DNA of 64,000 nt from Actinobacteria bacterium UBA2272. Lineage in GTDB: Bacteria > Actinomycetota > Coriobacteriia > Anaerosomatales > Anaerosomataceae. Below the pieces are notes generated by a model, which had not been told where the DNA came from, ran no database searches, and saw nothing but the letters and a program-made list of their open reading frames with translations. Made by a program: the position numbers and the translations under genes. Position 1 is the stretch's first letter. Each line of letters opens with the position of its first letter. The stretch lies in contig DDXA01000003.1 in assembly GCA_002347725.1 (NCBI GenBank), positions 124,001 through 188,000 of the forward strand. Reading direction: 5' to 3'. This document shows, in pieces, positions 27,266 through 37,053 of the stretch.

Positions 27266-27940
27266 GTGTCGATACTGGACTCCGAACGCGCGCGCGAGCT
27301 TGCGCGCCGGGCAGGGCTCGGCGAACTTGGGCCGGGGACGCTTCGTGGCGTGATGGCGCTCGCGGCGCTCGTCATCGGCATCGGGCTGTGGCGGTTCTGG
27401 CCGACGTCGCCCGGTCCCGAGGTCGCGTTCGAGACCGGGTCCGTTGCGTCTACCGTCGGTGTGTCGGCGGATGCGACGGATGCGCCGACGCCGCCGCTTG
27501 TCGTGCACGTCGCGGGTTGCGTAGCCCGCCCCGGCGTCTACGACCTCCCCGCGGGGGCGCGTGTCGCCGACGCTGTCGCCGCTGCAGGCGGTGCCCTTGA
27601 CGGCGCGGCCACCGACTCCGTGAATCTGGCGCGTCTTCTCGCGGATGGCGAGCAGGTGTACCTGCCGTCGGAAGAAGAGGCCGCGGGAGGCGGACCGGCG
27701 ACTGCGGCGTCTGCGGGGGCGCACGCAGGGTCCGCAACTGCCGGGAGTACGGTGAACATCAACGCCGCCGGCGCAACGGAACTCGAGACCCTGCCGGGAG
27801 TCGGCCCCGCGACGGCGCAGAAGATCGTGGACGACCGTGAGAAGAACGGTCCGTTCGCGGCACCCGAAGACCTGATGCGCGTGCCGGGCATCGGACCGAA
27901 GAAGTTCGAGGCGCTCGCGGACCTGGTGACGACCGGATGA
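27266..27940 (+). CDS. comEA: ComEA, DNA-uptake receptor
   Basis: ComEA is the membrane-anchored DNA-binding protein of the competence machinery. The 224-residue protein has a cytoplasmic N-terminus, one membrane helix (about 29-45), an SLBB domain (VVHVAGCVARPGVYDLPAGARV, about 75-135), a Gly/Ala linker and a helix-hairpin-helix domain (INAAGATELETLPGVGPATAQ, 163-224). The start at GTG 27266 has GGGAGGGG upstream within a hairpin. It overlaps comEC by four bases (ATGA). Confidence 0.93.
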   Translation: MSILDSERARELARRAGLGELGPGTLRGVMALAALVIGIGLWRFWPTSPGPEVAFETGSVASTVGVSADATDAPTPPLVVHVAGCVARPGVYDLPAGARVADAVAAAGGALDGAATDSVNLARLLADGEQVYLPSEEEAAGGGPATAASAGAHAGSATAGSTVNINAAGATELETLPGVGPATAQKIVDDREKNGPFAAPEDLMRVPGIGPKKFEALADLVTTG

Positions 27941-30540
27941 GCGCGGCACTCCGGCCGTCGATCCCGCACGCGGGGTGGATGGCCGTCGGGATGTGGGTGG
28001 GATGCCTGGCGGCCGAGCGGGCCTCCTGGGCGGCGTGGGGTGGGGAGTCGCCCGGGGCCGGACTTGTCGTGGCGGCGCTTGCAGCGGTCGGGCTCGCGGC
28101 AGGCGCGAGCAGGGTATCGGTGTTGCGCACCGTTGTCGTCCTTGTGGCGTTCGGCGCGGTTGGCGGGGTGTGCGCCTCAGGTCTGCAGGGACTCGCGTGG
28201 CATCGTGAAGCGGCGCGTGTCGTCGACTGTGGTGCGCGAGAGTGGACGGGCATCGTCGAGGCCGATCCCACCCCCGGTTCGTACGGGACGGTCGTGCGGG
28301 TCAGACTCACCGGCGCGCCGCTCCCCTCGGCACGAGTGCGCGTCGGCTGGCCCGAGGGCCAGGAGGTGCCGGAGCTCGGCTGTACCGTGAGGTTCTCTGC
28401 GATCCTGAAGCCGCTACCGCCGGGCGAGCCGTGGGCCCGCAGGACTGCCCGGGGAGGCGCGTGCGCCACCGGGAGCGCATGGCGTGGGGAGGTGGGGGCA
28501 TGGCGGTCCGGCATGTTGGGGCGGCTGCTCGCGTGGCGAGCCGGAGCGCTGGAGCGCATGCACGGTGTCCCCGGTATCGGGGGCGACCTTCTCGAGGGCA
28601 TCGTACTCGGTGACCGGCGACGTCTGCTCGGCACCGCCACCGACGAGGAGTTCCGGATACTCGGGCTGTCGCATCTGGTTGCGGTATCGGGGTCCCATCT
28701 GGCCCTGGCGTGCGGTGCGGTGGCTCTCGTCGGGCGGGCCCTCGGGATGACGCGTCGGCCTCTCGTGCTGGCGACGACAGCCGCGGGTGCCTCGTACGCG
28801 GTCGTGACCGGCATGCCGTACTCGGCGCTGCGGTCGCTCCTCATGCTCGCCGTTGGCGGAGGTGCCGTTCTGGCGGGTCGACGACCCGATGGACTGTCCG
28901 CCCTGTCGTGCTCCGTGGTGGCGGTTCTGACGATCGAGCCGTGGTCGGTCTTCGATCTCGGCTTCCAGCTCTCCGTCCTGGCGGTCGGCGGTCTCTTGCT
29001 CTTTGGCGGGCTTGCTACCGAGTGGGCGGTCACCGGGGTGCGAGGTCCGGGCCGTCTGGTGGCAGGTACGCTTGCTCTCACGTGTGTGGCTCAGGTACTC
29101 ACCGTGCCGGTGGTCGCCTCGACCTTCGGGATGGTCTCGGTGCTCGCGCCAGCCGCGAACGCCTACGCTGCTCCCCTTGTGTCGGCCGCGATGTTCCTCG
29201 GGTTGGCCGGGGCGCTTGCGGGGTCCGTCGTGCCTGCAGCCGGGAACCTGCTCGCTGCGGCGGGGGGTGCCATTCTCGGGGCGACGGCCTGGCTGTCACA
29301 CCACGCGGCGCAGCTCCCCGGCGCCGCCGTCGCAGTCGGAGCGGGGCCGTTATTGATCGCTGCTCCGGTGGCAGGTGCGGTCGGCGTATGGGTGTGGTGG
29401 CCACGGCCCGCCAGCACCGCGGTCGCCCGTCGTGTGACCGCCGTTGTGATCGGCGTGTGCGCGGCGCTTGCCATCGGCCCCGCCCCAGCCCGGCAGAGCA
29501 GCGTGGTCGTGCTCGATGTCGGACAGGGCGACGCGGTGCTCGTGCGCGACAGCGGGCGCACGATGCTCGTTGATGTCGGTCCCGACGAGACCGTGTTGCG
29601 GCGTGCACTGTCCCGAAACGGGGTACGTCGGATAGACGCGCTGGTGATGACGCACGCTCACGACGATCACACGGGTGGCGCGGCGGGCCTGTCGGGAATC
29701 ACAACGGTAGGGTGGGTGGGCGTACCGGGGGTGGGGCCGTCGTGTGTGTCGGAAGACGCGGTCTGGCTTGGGCCGGACACGCCCGTCAAGTCGCTCGCTG
29801 CCGGCGATTCGTGGCTGGTAGGCCAGATGCGCGTCGTGGTCCTCTGGCCCCCTGCCGAGCCTGGCGAAGAGCTTGAGACGAACGATACGAGCGTCGTACT
29901 TCACCTCTCGGTGGGGGAGTTGGACGTCGTCCTGACGGGAGATGCCGAGGCCGCAGCACAGGCCGGAATGATCGAGGACGGCGCACTGTCTCCCATCGAA
30001 GTGCTCAAGGTGCCACACCACGGCAGTTCCAACGGACTGACGGCAGAGGCTCTTGAGATGTGGGACCCCGACGTCGCACTCGTGAGCGTGGGGGAGGGAA
30101 ACCGGTTCAACCACCCGAGTGCCTCTACCATAAGCATGCTGAAGGAGCACGCGGTCGTGATCATGCGCACCGACCACAGCGGCGACCTGACGGTGCGACC
30201 CGCAGGACCCGGGTACCGGGTGACGGGAAGTCGGCGTGGAGAGAAGCCGACCGTTCGTGCGAGAATCGGGAGAACGCGCGCGCTGGCCTGTGCCGACGCG
30301 CCCAGCTATCGGCACACAGTCGGAAGTAGGTCTTGTGGCGGTCACGAGCATCGAGGATCTGAAGCCGGTCTACCTCATCTTCGGCGACGAGGAGTTGCTG
30401 CTGGAGCGCGCGCTCCACCGTTTGCGTCAGCGCGTCGGCGAGGTAGCCGACCTCGACTTCAACTTCGACATGTTCGACGGAGACTCGGCCGACGCTACCG
30501 CCGTTGTCGCGGCCGCCAATACGCTGCCGTTCGCCTCTGA
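27937..30540 (+). CDS. comEC: ComEC, DNA-uptake channel
   Basis: ComEC forms the DNA channel in the membrane. The open frame encodes 867 residues: N-terminal membrane and OB-like region, the Competence domain (GIVLGDRR, LGLSHLVAVSGSHLALACG), and a C-terminal metallo-beta-lactamase domain (LDVGQGDAVLV, THAHDDHTGG, KVPHHGSSNG). Conserved sequence ends near 30230 (GPGYRVTG). The remaining ~100 residues are Arg-rich and non-conserved in appearance, and the frame overlaps holA by 206 bp. A one-base shift at about 30220 would give an immediate TGA, so a frameshift or sequencing error there is possible. Confidence 0.92.
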   Translation: MSAALRPSIPHAGWMAVGMWVGCLAAERASWAAWGGESPGAGLVVAALAAVGLAAGASRVSVLRTVVVLVAFGAVGGVCASGLQGLAWHREAARVVDCGAREWTGIVEADPTPGSYGTVVRVRLTGAPLPSARVRVGWPEGQEVPELGCTVRFSAILKPLPPGEPWARRTARGGACATGSAWRGEVGAWRSGMLGRLLAWRAGALERMHGVPGIGGDLLEGIVLGDRRRLLGTATDEEFRILGLSHLVAVSGSHLALACGAVALVGRALGMTRRPLVLATTAAGASYAVVTGMPYSALRSLLMLAVGGGAVLAGRRPDGLSALSCSVVAVLTIEPWSVFDLGFQLSVLAVGGLLLFGGLATEWAVTGVRGPGRLVAGTLALTCVAQVLTVPVVASTFGMVSVLAPAANAYAAPLVSAAMFLGLAGALAGSVVPAAGNLLAAAGGAILGATAWLSHHAAQLPGAAVAVGAGPLLIAAPVAGAVGVWVWWPRPASTAVARRVTAVVIGVCAALAIGPAPARQSSVVVLDVGQGDAVLVRDSGRTMLVDVGPDETVLRRALSRNGVRRIDALVMTHAHDDHTGGAAGLSGITTVGWVGVPGVGPSCVSEDAVWLGPDTPVKSLAAGDSWLVGQMRVVVLWPPAEPGEELETNDTSVVLHLSVGELDVVLTGDAEAAAQAGMIEDGALSPIEVLKVPHHGSSNGLTAEALEMWDPDVALVSVGEGNRFNHPSASTISMLKEHAVVIMRTDHSGDLTVRPAGPGYRVTGSRRGEKPTVRARIGRTRALACADAPSYRHTVGSRSCGGHEHRGSEAGLPHLRRRGVAAGARAPPFASARRRGSRPRLQLRHVRRRLGRRYRRCRGRQYAAVRL

Positions 30541-31315
30541 GCGGCGGCTCGTCGTGGTGCGCAACGTGGATCGGATGCGCGCTGCCGACCAGGCGATACT
30601 GACCGAGTACGCCACAGACCCGGCGCCTACAGCATGCGTCGTGCTGGTTGCGGTGAAGATGCCCAAGAACTCGCGGCTGTACAAGGCTGTCGACGGGTCG
30701 GGCGGCGTGGCCGAGTACCGGTCTCCGCGCAAACACGAGCTGCCCGGATGGGTGGTCGAGCTCTTCGCCTCGAAGGGTAAGCGCGTGTCGCGTGACGGTG
30801 CAGAGGCGCTCGTTCGCGCCGTCGGTCGCGATCTGCGCAGGCTCGAGACCGAGGCCGACAAGATCATCGCGTATGCCGGGGACGCATCGGTCATCGAGCG
30901 CGCCGACGTGGAGGCGATGGTTGCCGAGACCGCGCCGGTGTCGGTCTTCGATCTGCTGAACGCCATCGGCGCACGTGAGTGCGCGACGGCGCTCGAGCGG
31001 CTCGACGACCTTCTCGGCAGTGGGGAGCAGCTGCTTGGTATCCATGCGATGGCCGTGCGACACCTGCGGATGCTTGTGAGTGTGAAGGCCATGCTGGATC
31101 GCGGCGCGGACCGGGCCACGATTCAGCGCGAGGTGGGGCTGCAGAACTGGCAGGCGGCTGCGGCGGTAGAACAGGCAGGTCGTTTTGGAGCTGCCGAGCT
31201 CTCGGGCGCGCTGCGCGATGCCGCAGAACTCGAGGGCCGTCTCAAGTCGGGGCAGGGAGACTCCCGGGTCTTGTGGGAGGTCTGGCTCGCCGGACTGTGT
31301 CGCGCTCGGGTGTGA
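30335..31315 (+). CDS. holA: DNA polymerase III delta subunit
   Basis: HolA opens and loads the sliding clamp as part of the clamp loader. The 326-residue protein begins VTSIEDLKPVYLIFGDEELL, matching the family's N-terminal signature, and later has VSVFDLLNAIGARE and the helical C-terminal collar region. GTG 30335 gives the conserved start, with AGTAGG just upstream. It lies within the 3' end of the comEC frame. The comEA-comEC-holA-rpsT order is common in Gram-positives. Confidence 0.92.
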   Translation: MAVTSIEDLKPVYLIFGDEELLLERALHRLRQRVGEVADLDFNFDMFDGDSADATAVVAAANTLPFASERRLVVVRNVDRMRAADQAILTEYATDPAPTACVVLVAVKMPKNSRLYKAVDGSGGVAEYRSPRKHELPGWVVELFASKGKRVSRDGAEALVRAVGRDLRRLETEADKIIAYAGDASVIERADVEAMVAETAPVSVFDLLNAIGARECATALERLDDLLGSGEQLLGIHAMAVRHLRMLVSVKAMLDRGADRATIQREVGLQNWQAAAAVEQAGRFGAAELSGALRDAAELEGRLKSGQGDSRVLWEVWLAGLCRARV

Positions 31316-31324
31316 AGACGCACA

Positions 31325-31348
31325 AAGGACCGGGAATCCCCGGTCCTT
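31325..31348. terminator. Bidirectional terminator between holA and rpsT
   Basis: AAGGACCGGG (31325-31334) pairs with CCCGGTCCTT (31339-31348): a 10-bp perfect stem with a 4-base loop. It lies between the convergent ends of holA and rpsT; on the - strand it is followed by TTTGTG, better suited to rpsT. Confidence 0.75.
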
Positions 31349-31379
31349 CGCTGAGCGCTCGCGTGATGGGGCGGATGCC

Positions 31380-31646
31380 TTAGGCTTCCATCCCGTTGAC
31401 GCGGGTCATGATGCCCGACTTGCGATTGGCGGCCTGGTTGGGGTGGATGACACCCTTGCTGGCAGCCTTGTCGAGCGCGCGCGACGCAGCTCGACCGGCT
31501 TCGAGGGCGGCGTCACGGTCGCCGGCGGCGACAGCAGCGTCGACCTTCTTGGTCGCGGTCTTGAGCGCCGACTTCACGGCCTTGTTCCGCAGGCGCGCTT
31601 TCTCGTTCGTGCGAATGCGCTTCTTCTGGCTCTTGATGTTGGCCAC
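31380..31646 (-). CDS. rpsT: Ribosomal protein S20 (bS20)
   Basis: This is an 88-residue basic, helical 30S protein. It begins [20 protein letters not shown], the classic bS20 start, and includes [13 protein letters not shown]. The GTG at 31646-31644 is chosen because it gives the canonical N-terminus and has GGAAGGA upstream; the longer in-frame extension has no similarity. It is one of only two genes on the - strand. rpsT next to holA and lepA is a conserved arrangement. Confidence 0.97.
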   Translation of the reverse strand: MANIKSQKKRIRTNEKARLRNKAVKSALKTATKKVDAAVAAGDRDAALEAGRAASRALDKAASKGVIHPNQAANRKSGIMTRVNGMEA

Positions 31647-31702
31647 GTTCTCGTCCTTCCGATGCTCGTGCCCGTCGCAGTGGGGTGCTGACGAACCGGA
31701 CG

Positions 31703-31731
31703 AGGATAGCACACGGGTGGTAGACGGCCAA
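31703..31731 (-). promoter_or_regulatory. Promoter of rpsT
   Basis: Reading the - strand, TTGGCC (31731-31726) and TATCCT (31708-31703) are 17 bp apart. This places transcription start about 50 nt before the rpsT GTG. Confidence 0.6.
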
Positions 31732-31810
31732 GCGCCGAGGCAGGACCGCCTTCGCGGTGCCGTTCGGCGGGTCGGCGCGGGGCTCTGTCGCGCAGGGCGC
31801 GGTGCCCTGC

Positions 31811-31816
31811 TAGACT
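31811..31816 (+). promoter_or_regulatory. -10 element close to the lepA start
   Basis: TAGACT (31811-31816) lies 9 bp before the lepA ATG, with no clear -35 and no Shine-Dalgarno in the bases before ATG 31826. This is the layout of a leaderless or nearly leaderless transcript. Confidence 0.4.
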
Positions 31817-31825
31817 TACGCTCCG

Positions 31826-33628
31826 ATGACTGACCCCACCCTGATACGGAACTTCTCCATCATCGCGCACATCGACCACGGGAAGTCCACCCTGGCCGAC
31901 CGCGTGTTGCAGCTTACCCACACGGTCGCAGACCGCGACATGCAGGAGCAGCTGCTCGACTCGATGGATATCGAGCGCGAGCGCGGCATCACCATCAAAG
32001 CACAGGCCGTGCGCGTGATGTACGACGCCGATGACGGCCAGGAGTATCAGCTCAACCTCATCGATACTCCCGGACATGTGGACTTCACCTATGAGGTCTC
32101 GCGTTCGCTGGCCGCGTGCGAGGGAGTCATCCTCGTGGTGGACGCGGCGCAGGGCGTTGAGGCCCAGACGGTGGCAAACGCCCTTATGGCCATGAACGCC
32201 GGCCTCGAGATCATCCCCCTGATCAACAAGATCGACCTCCCGGCAGCCGATCCCGAGCGCGTGCGCCACGAGATCGAGGAGGGACTCGCAATCCCGGCCG
32301 ATGAGGCGGTCCTCGCCAGCGGCAAGACCGGCGAGGGCGTGCGCGACGCACTCGAGGCTGTCGTCAGGCTCGTTCCGCATCCTGTCGGAGATCCGCACGC
32401 GCCGCTCAAGGCGCTCATCTTCGATTCCTACTTCGACGCGTACCGCGGCGTCGTTGCCCTCATTCGCGTCATCGATGGAAGCGTGAGCAAGGGCGTGAAG
32501 ATCCGGATGATGGCCTCGGCTACGGTGACCGACGTCGAAGAGGTGGGCGTGCGCAGGCCGGCGAACCTGCCGGTCGAGTCGCTCGGCGTGGGGGAGGTCG
32601 GCTATCTGATCACGGGTCTCAAGGATCCGGCGCTGGTCAAGGTCGGAGACACGGTCACGTTGGCCAGGCATGGCGCGACGGAGCAGCTTCCCGGCTACCG
32701 CGAGGCCAAGCCGATGGTGTTCACCGGGCTGTTTCCTATCGACGGCGACCAGTACCCCGATCTTCGAGATGCACTCGAGCGCCTCCAGCTCAACGACCCC
32801 GCGCTCCTCTGGGAGCCGGAGAGCAGTCATGCGCTCGGTTTCGGCTTCCGCGTCGGCTTCCTCGGACTGCTGCACATGGAGGTCGTCAAGGAGCGCCTCG
32901 AGCGCGAGTTCGGACTGGAGCTGCTCGCTACCGCGCCAAGCGTGGAGTACCACGCGTTCCGGACGAAGGGCGACATGGTCGTCGTGCACTCGCCGCAGGA
33001 CATGCCCGATCCGGGACATCTGGACCGTACCGAAGAACCGTACTTGAAGGTGACCGTCCTGGTGCCCCCCGATTACGTCGGCGCGGTCATGGAGCTCTCC
33101 GACCAGCGCCGGGGCACGTTCAAGGACATGCAGTACCTCTCGGCCACCACCGTCGAGCTCCATTACGAGATGCCCCTTTCCGAGCTCATCATGGACTTCT
33201 TCGACCAGCTCAAGAGCCGCACGAAAGGCTACGCGAGCCTCGACTACGAGTACATCGGCTACCGCGAGAGCAATCTCGTGAAGCTCGACATCCTGCTTGC
33301 CGGCAAGGCTGTCGACGCGCTCTCGTTCGTCGTGCACAGGGACAAGGCGTACGCGCGCGGCAAGGTACTCACCGAGAAGCTCCGCGAGATCATCCCGCGG
33401 CAGATGTTCGAGGTGCCCATCCAGGCGGCGATCGGCGCCAAGATCATCAGCCGCGAGACGGTGCGCGCGATGCGCAAGGACGTCATCGCCAAGTGCTATG
33501 GCGGTGATATCTCGCGCAAGCGGAAGCTGCTCGAGAAGCAGAAGGCGGGCAAGAAGCGCATGAAGAATGTGGGATCGGTGGAGATCCCGCAGGAGGCCTT
33601 CATGGCCATCCTCAAGGTCGATGAGTGA
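31826..33628 (+). CDS. lepA: LepA / EF4 translational GTPase
   Basis: This 600-residue GTPase is related to EF-G and acts on ribosome biogenesis and translocation. The G domain shows [17 protein letters not shown] and NKIDLP; the C-terminus has the LepA-specific region with [20 protein letters not shown] and [17 protein letters not shown]. Length is standard. Its stop overlaps hemW by 8 bp, and lepA-hemW-hrcA is a well-known order. Confidence 0.97.
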   Translation: MTDPTLIRNFSIIAHIDHGKSTLADRVLQLTHTVADRDMQEQLLDSMDIERERGITIKAQAVRVMYDADDGQEYQLNLIDTPGHVDFTYEVSRSLAACEGVILVVDAAQGVEAQTVANALMAMNAGLEIIPLINKIDLPAADPERVRHEIEEGLAIPADEAVLASGKTGEGVRDALEAVVRLVPHPVGDPHAPLKALIFDSYFDAYRGVVALIRVIDGSVSKGVKIRMMASATVTDVEEVGVRRPANLPVESLGVGEVGYLITGLKDPALVKVGDTVTLARHGATEQLPGYREAKPMVFTGLFPIDGDQYPDLRDALERLQLNDPALLWEPESSHALGFGFRVGFLGLLHMEVVKERLEREFGLELLATAPSVEYHAFRTKGDMVVVHSPQDMPDPGHLDRTEEPYLKVTVLVPPDYVGAVMELSDQRRGTFKDMQYLSATTVELHYEMPLSELIMDFFDQLKSRTKGYASLDYEYIGYRESNLVKLDILLAGKAVDALSFVVHRDKAYARGKVLTEKLREIIPRQMFEVPIQAAIGAKIISRETVRAMRKDVIAKCYGGDISRKRKLLEKQKAGKKRMKNVGSVEIPQEAFMAILKVDE

Positions 33629-34796
33629 GGCCGGCACGACACTCCCGCGTCACGTGTACGTGCACGTCCCGGTGTGCCGCTCGAAGTGCTCCTACTGCGA
33701 CTTCTTCTCGCTAACGCCCGATCGACTACCTGTCACGTCCGAGGCGCTCGTCGATGCGCTCGTGAACCAGGCGCGCGCATGGGCCGAGCGGGGAGTGCCG
33801 CCTGCGGGCATCGACACCTTGTACGTGGGCGGCGGAACCCCGACGATGCTCGGCGATGGCCTTGCCACGCTCATCTCGGCGCTTGCGATCTGGGCTGGCG
33901 CGGAGTCGGACGCCGAGATCACGATCGAGGCCAATCCCGAGTCGGTCACGCCTGAGATGCTCGAACTGCTCGCAATGGCCGGCGTCACGCGGGTGAGCCT
34001 TGGGATCCAGAGTCTCGATGATGACGAGTTGGCCATGCTCGGACGGGCGCACGGTGCGTCGCGGGCGATCGACGCGGCACGGTGGGTGACCGAGGCCGGT
34101 CTCGACCTGAGCGTCGACGTTATGTGCGGACTGCCGGGTCAGAGCGCGGCCGACTGGCGCCAGACGCTCGATCGCGTGATCGCCACCGACGCGGGCCACA
34201 TCTCCGTCTACCCGCTGTCGCTCGAGGCTGGAACGCCACTGGCCGCCGCCGTTGCGATCGGTGACGCGCCGGAGCCCGACACGGATGTGGTCGCCGACAT
34301 GCTCCTCGAAGGTGCGGCGGTTCTCAAGAAATCGGGACTCCTCCGCTACGAGACGGCCAACTACGCGCGTCCGGGACAGGAGTCACGTCACAACACCGCG
34401 TACTGGACCGGGGCGCCATACCTCGGTGTGGGCCCGGGTGCGCATGGCATGCTCACAGCCGCTACGGCCCGGAGTGCCGGTTTCATCGTCGCCGACGGCG
34501 TCGACCGTGTGCGCTACGCGATCGCGTGCAGCGTCGAGACCGGACTCGGCATCATGCCGGAAGTGACGGTCGAGTTGCTCGATCGAGGAGAAAGCGCCCG
34601 GGAGGATGCGATGCTCGGCCTGCGCCTGACGCGGGGGATCGACGACGGACTCGCGTCCCGCGCAGGTGTGACGGAGGTGCTCGAGGGCCTCGCTGCCGAC
34701 GGGCTCGTCGTCCACGCCGATGGTCGTTGGGCCACGACAGAGCGCGGATGGCTGCTCGGCAACGAGGTCTTCTCGCGGGTGTGGGCGGGAGAGTGA
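33621..34796 (+). CDS. hemW: HemW-type radical SAM protein
   Basis: This 391-residue protein has the radical SAM motif [11 protein letters not shown] and the following GGGTPT segment. HemW proteins bind heme and are thought to insert it into haemoproteins; they were formerly annotated as HemN-like coproporphyrinogen oxidases. ATG 33621 overlaps the lepA stop by 8 bp and starts the conserved region promptly ([11 protein letters not shown]). Location before hrcA-dnaJ supports HemW. The nearby multiheme cytochrome is covalent c-type, so no direct link should be assumed. Confidence 0.9.
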   Translation: MSEAGTTLPRHVYVHVPVCRSKCSYCDFFSLTPDRLPVTSEALVDALVNQARAWAERGVPPAGIDTLYVGGGTPTMLGDGLATLISALAIWAGAESDAEITIEANPESVTPEMLELLAMAGVTRVSLGIQSLDDDELAMLGRAHGASRAIDAARWVTEAGLDLSVDVMCGLPGQSAADWRQTLDRVIATDAGHISVYPLSLEAGTPLAAAVAIGDAPEPDTDVVADMLLEGAAVLKKSGLLRYETANYARPGQESRHNTAYWTGAPYLGVGPGAHGMLTAATARSAGFIVADGVDRVRYAIACSVETGLGIMPEVTVELLDRGESAREDAMLGLRLTRGIDDGLASRAGVTEVLEGLAADGLVVHADGRWATTERGWLLGNEVFSRVWAGE

Positions 34797-34823
34797 GCCC
34801 GAAGCGGCCATCACCGTGTGTGT

Positions 34824-34853
34824 TTGACCTTCCCGCCGCTCCGGCCCTATCAT
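34824..34853 (+). promoter_or_regulatory. Promoter of hrcA-dnaJ
   Basis: TTGACC (34824-34829) and TATCAT (34848-34853) are separated by 18 bp. The CIRCE operator begins 4 bp downstream and covers the expected transcription start. Confidence 0.8.
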
Positions 34854-34857
34854 CGTC

Positions 34858-34882
34858 TGGCACTCGGCCCCCGTGAGTGCCA
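34858..34882 (+). promoter_or_regulatory. CIRCE operator
   Basis: A perfect inverted repeat TGGCACTC-N9-GAGTGCCA (34858-34865 and 34875-34882). It matches the core of the CIRCE element bound by HrcA (consensus TTAGCACTC-N9-GAGTGCTAA). It sits just before the AGGAGG ribosome-binding site of hrcA, so HrcA represses its own operon. Confidence 0.95.
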
Positions 34883-34892
34883 GGAGGATCCT

Positions 34893-35915
34893 ATGCTCAG
34901 CGAACGGCGGAGACTCGTACTCGCCGCCTTGGTCAACGAATACGTCGCCAGCGTCCAGCCGGTGGGATCGAAGGTGCTCGTCGAGCGCTACGGTCTCGGC
35001 TGCAGCGCCGCGACCGTTCGCAGCGAGCTCGCGGCGCTCGAAGAGACCGGCTACGTGTTCCAGCCCCATGTCTCCGCGGGACGGGTGCCCACCGACACGG
35101 GGTACCGAGCTTACGTGGACGATATCGTCGCGCCCGGCTCCGGCGCTTTGGAGGTGTCCGAAGCCGACGGCGTACGACGCTTCTACGCTGAGGCCGAGCA
35201 CGAACTGACAGATATCCTGCGCGAGACGTCGGTGCTGCTCTCCCGGCTGACCTCGTACGTGGCCGTGGTGGCGGCACCCACGCTCAGACGGGCGCGCATC
35301 GTGCGCGTGACGCTCGTGTCGCTCGGGCCGCGCCGCGCGTCGGTGGTCGTCGTCACGGATTCGGGGCAGGTCGCCAACCGGACTATCGAGTTCGCCGAGG
35401 ACGTCCCGGCCGACACGCTCACGAGCGTCGAGGCGTACCTCGGGCGTACGCTCAGCGGCGCGATCGGTGACGGAGCAGCCGACCTTCGCGTCGCGATCGA
35501 CGGCGTGCCGGGTCACGAGGCCGCGATCGCACTCCGCGCCCTCGACGTGGTGTTGGACTGCCTTGCCGAGGCCGACGAGGACCGCGTGCTGACCGGTGGC
35601 GTCTCGGCCCTGCTCTCACATCCGGAGTTCAATGATCCCGGCATGGTCAGACCGCTGGTGGGCTTGCTCGAGGACGGGCTTTCGATGCTGAAGGTTCTCT
35701 CGGATGTCATGCGGGCGCCCGCCGTTGAGATCCGCATCGGTCACGAGAACCCCGTCGGAGCCCTGGAGCACGCGAGCTTCGTCGCAGCGCGGTACGGTCA
35801 GGGCGATTCCGGCGGTATCGTGGGGGTCATCGGTCCGACCCGAATGGACTACCGGCGCGCGATCTCCACTGTTCGGTCCGTGTCGGACTCGCTGTCCGAC
35901 GTACTCGGATCATGA
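34893..35915 (+). CDS. hrcA: Heat-shock repressor HrcA
   Basis: HrcA represses class I heat-shock genes by binding CIRCE. The 340-residue protein starts [19 protein letters not shown], with a winged-helix domain ([22 protein letters not shown] and [12 protein letters not shown]) and a C-terminal domain with [20 protein letters not shown] 34893 is fixed by AGGAGG (34882-34887) 5 bp upstream. dnaJ follows by 13 bp; grpE and dnaK are not adjacent. Confidence 0.97.
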   Translation: MLSERRRLVLAALVNEYVASVQPVGSKVLVERYGLGCSAATVRSELAALEETGYVFQPHVSAGRVPTDTGYRAYVDDIVAPGSGALEVSEADGVRRFYAEAEHELTDILRETSVLLSRLTSYVAVVAAPTLRRARIVRVTLVSLGPRRASVVVVTDSGQVANRTIEFAEDVPADTLTSVEAYLGRTLSGAIGDGAADLRVAIDGVPGHEAAIALRALDVVLDCLAEADEDRVLTGGVSALLSHPEFNDPGMVRPLVGLLEDGLSMLKVLSDVMRAPAVEIRIGHENPVGALEHASFVAARYGQGDSGGIVGVIGPTRMDYRRAISTVRSVSDSLSDVLGS

Positions 35916-35928
35916 GGCCAGGAAAGGC

Positions 35929-37053
35929 GTGAGCGTGACACCTGTGGACTACTACGAGTTGCTCGGCGTTGGTCGCGACGCGAGCGGCGACGACATCAAG
36001 AAGGCATTCCGCCGAAAGGCGCGGGAGACGCACCCGGACGTCAACGACGGGCACGAGGCGGAGGAGACGTTCAAGCGGATCAACGAGGCGTACGAGGTCT
36101 TGTCGGATCCCGAGAAGCGTGCGCGGTACGACCGGTTCGGCACGGCCGACCCACGCGCAGCCGGCGGCTACGGTACCGACTTCGGTGGCGGGGACTTCTT
36201 CGGCATGGACGACATCTTCAGCGTGTTCTTCGGCGGCATGCGTGGTGGAGCCGGTCCCGCGCGGCCAAGCCCGGACGGACGCGACATGCGCGTGCAAGCC
36301 GCCGTCACGCTGGAGGACGCGGCCGAGGGAGTCGAGAAGGGCGTCAGCGTGACGCACCCCGTCACGTGCACGAGATGCGACGGGAGTGGCGCGGCGCCGG
36401 GCGGGTCGGCTCATCCGTGTGTGGCGTGCGCGGGGAGCGGTCAACGACGGACACAGCGGCGGACCATCCTCGGCGTGATGGAGACCGCGTCGCCGTGCGA
36501 CCGGTGCGGGGCGACGGGTGTGCTGATCGACGACCCCTGTCAGGAGTGCGGCGGTGACGGGCGCGTCAGCGAGACGGAGACGGTGACCGTCGAGATACCC
36601 GCCGGGATCGCGGATGGGCTCACGTTGCGCGTGCCGGGTAAGGGTGAGGCGGGTGTCAGAGGTGCGCGCGCGGGCGATCTGCTCGTGACCGTACGCGTGC
36701 TCCCGCATGAGTATCTGCACCGCGAAGGGGACGATCTGCATGCGATGGCGGCCGTCAATATCGCCCAGGCGGCTCTTGGTGGCGAGATGGTCGTGCCGGG
36801 ACTCGGTGACGACGTGACCGTTGCGTTCTCGGGCGGCGTCCACACCGGCGACACGGTGCGCGTTCGCGGCCGCGGTATGCCTCGGATGTCCGGAGGCGCC
36901 GGCGACTTCATCGTGCACCTCGATGTACTCGCGCCCAGGAAGCTCTCCAAGCGGCAGAAGGAGCTTCTCGAGGAGCTCGGCGAGAGCTTCGGGACGGGCA
37001 AGGGCGACGGGCGCACGCCGCTCTCCAAGCTCAAGGACTGGCTGGTAGGGTAG
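35929..37053 (+). CDS. dnaJ: Chaperone DnaJ
   Basis: The 374-residue type I DnaJ is the co-chaperone that stimulates DnaK ATPase. It has a J domain with the HPD motif (RETHPDVND), a short Gly/Phe-rich region (about 75-105), four CxxCxGxG zinc repeats ([32 protein letters not shown]) and the C-terminal substrate domain. GTG 35929 or 35935 may be the start; AGGA is 5 bp from the first. It is cotranscribed with hrcA and its stop abuts the rsmE ATG. Confidence 0.95.
   Translation: MSVTPVDYYELLGVGRDASGDDIKKAFRRKARETHPDVNDGHEAEETFKRINEAYEVLSDPEKRARYDRFGTADPRAAGGYGTDFGGGDFFGMDDIFSVFFGGMRGGAGPARPSPDGRDMRVQAAVTLEDAAEGVEKGVSVTHPVTCTRCDGSGAAPGGSAHPCVACAGSGQRRTQRRTILGVMETASPCDRCGATGVLIDDPCQECGGDGRVSETETVTVEIPAGIADGLTLRVPGKGEAGVRGARAGDLLVTVRVLPHEYLHREGDDLHAMAAVNIAQAALGGEMVVPGLGDDVTVAFSGGVHTGDTVRVRGRGMPRMSGGAGDFIVHLDVLAPRKLSKRQKELLEELGESFGTGKGDGRTPLSKLKDWLVG

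Noticed and set aside
33621..34796. Coproporphyrinogen III dehydrogenase (HemN) for the radical SAM gene after lepA
   Set aside because: Neighbourhood with lepA-hrcA and the CxxxCxxCxF motif in this context fit HemW, which lacks that activity in tested members.
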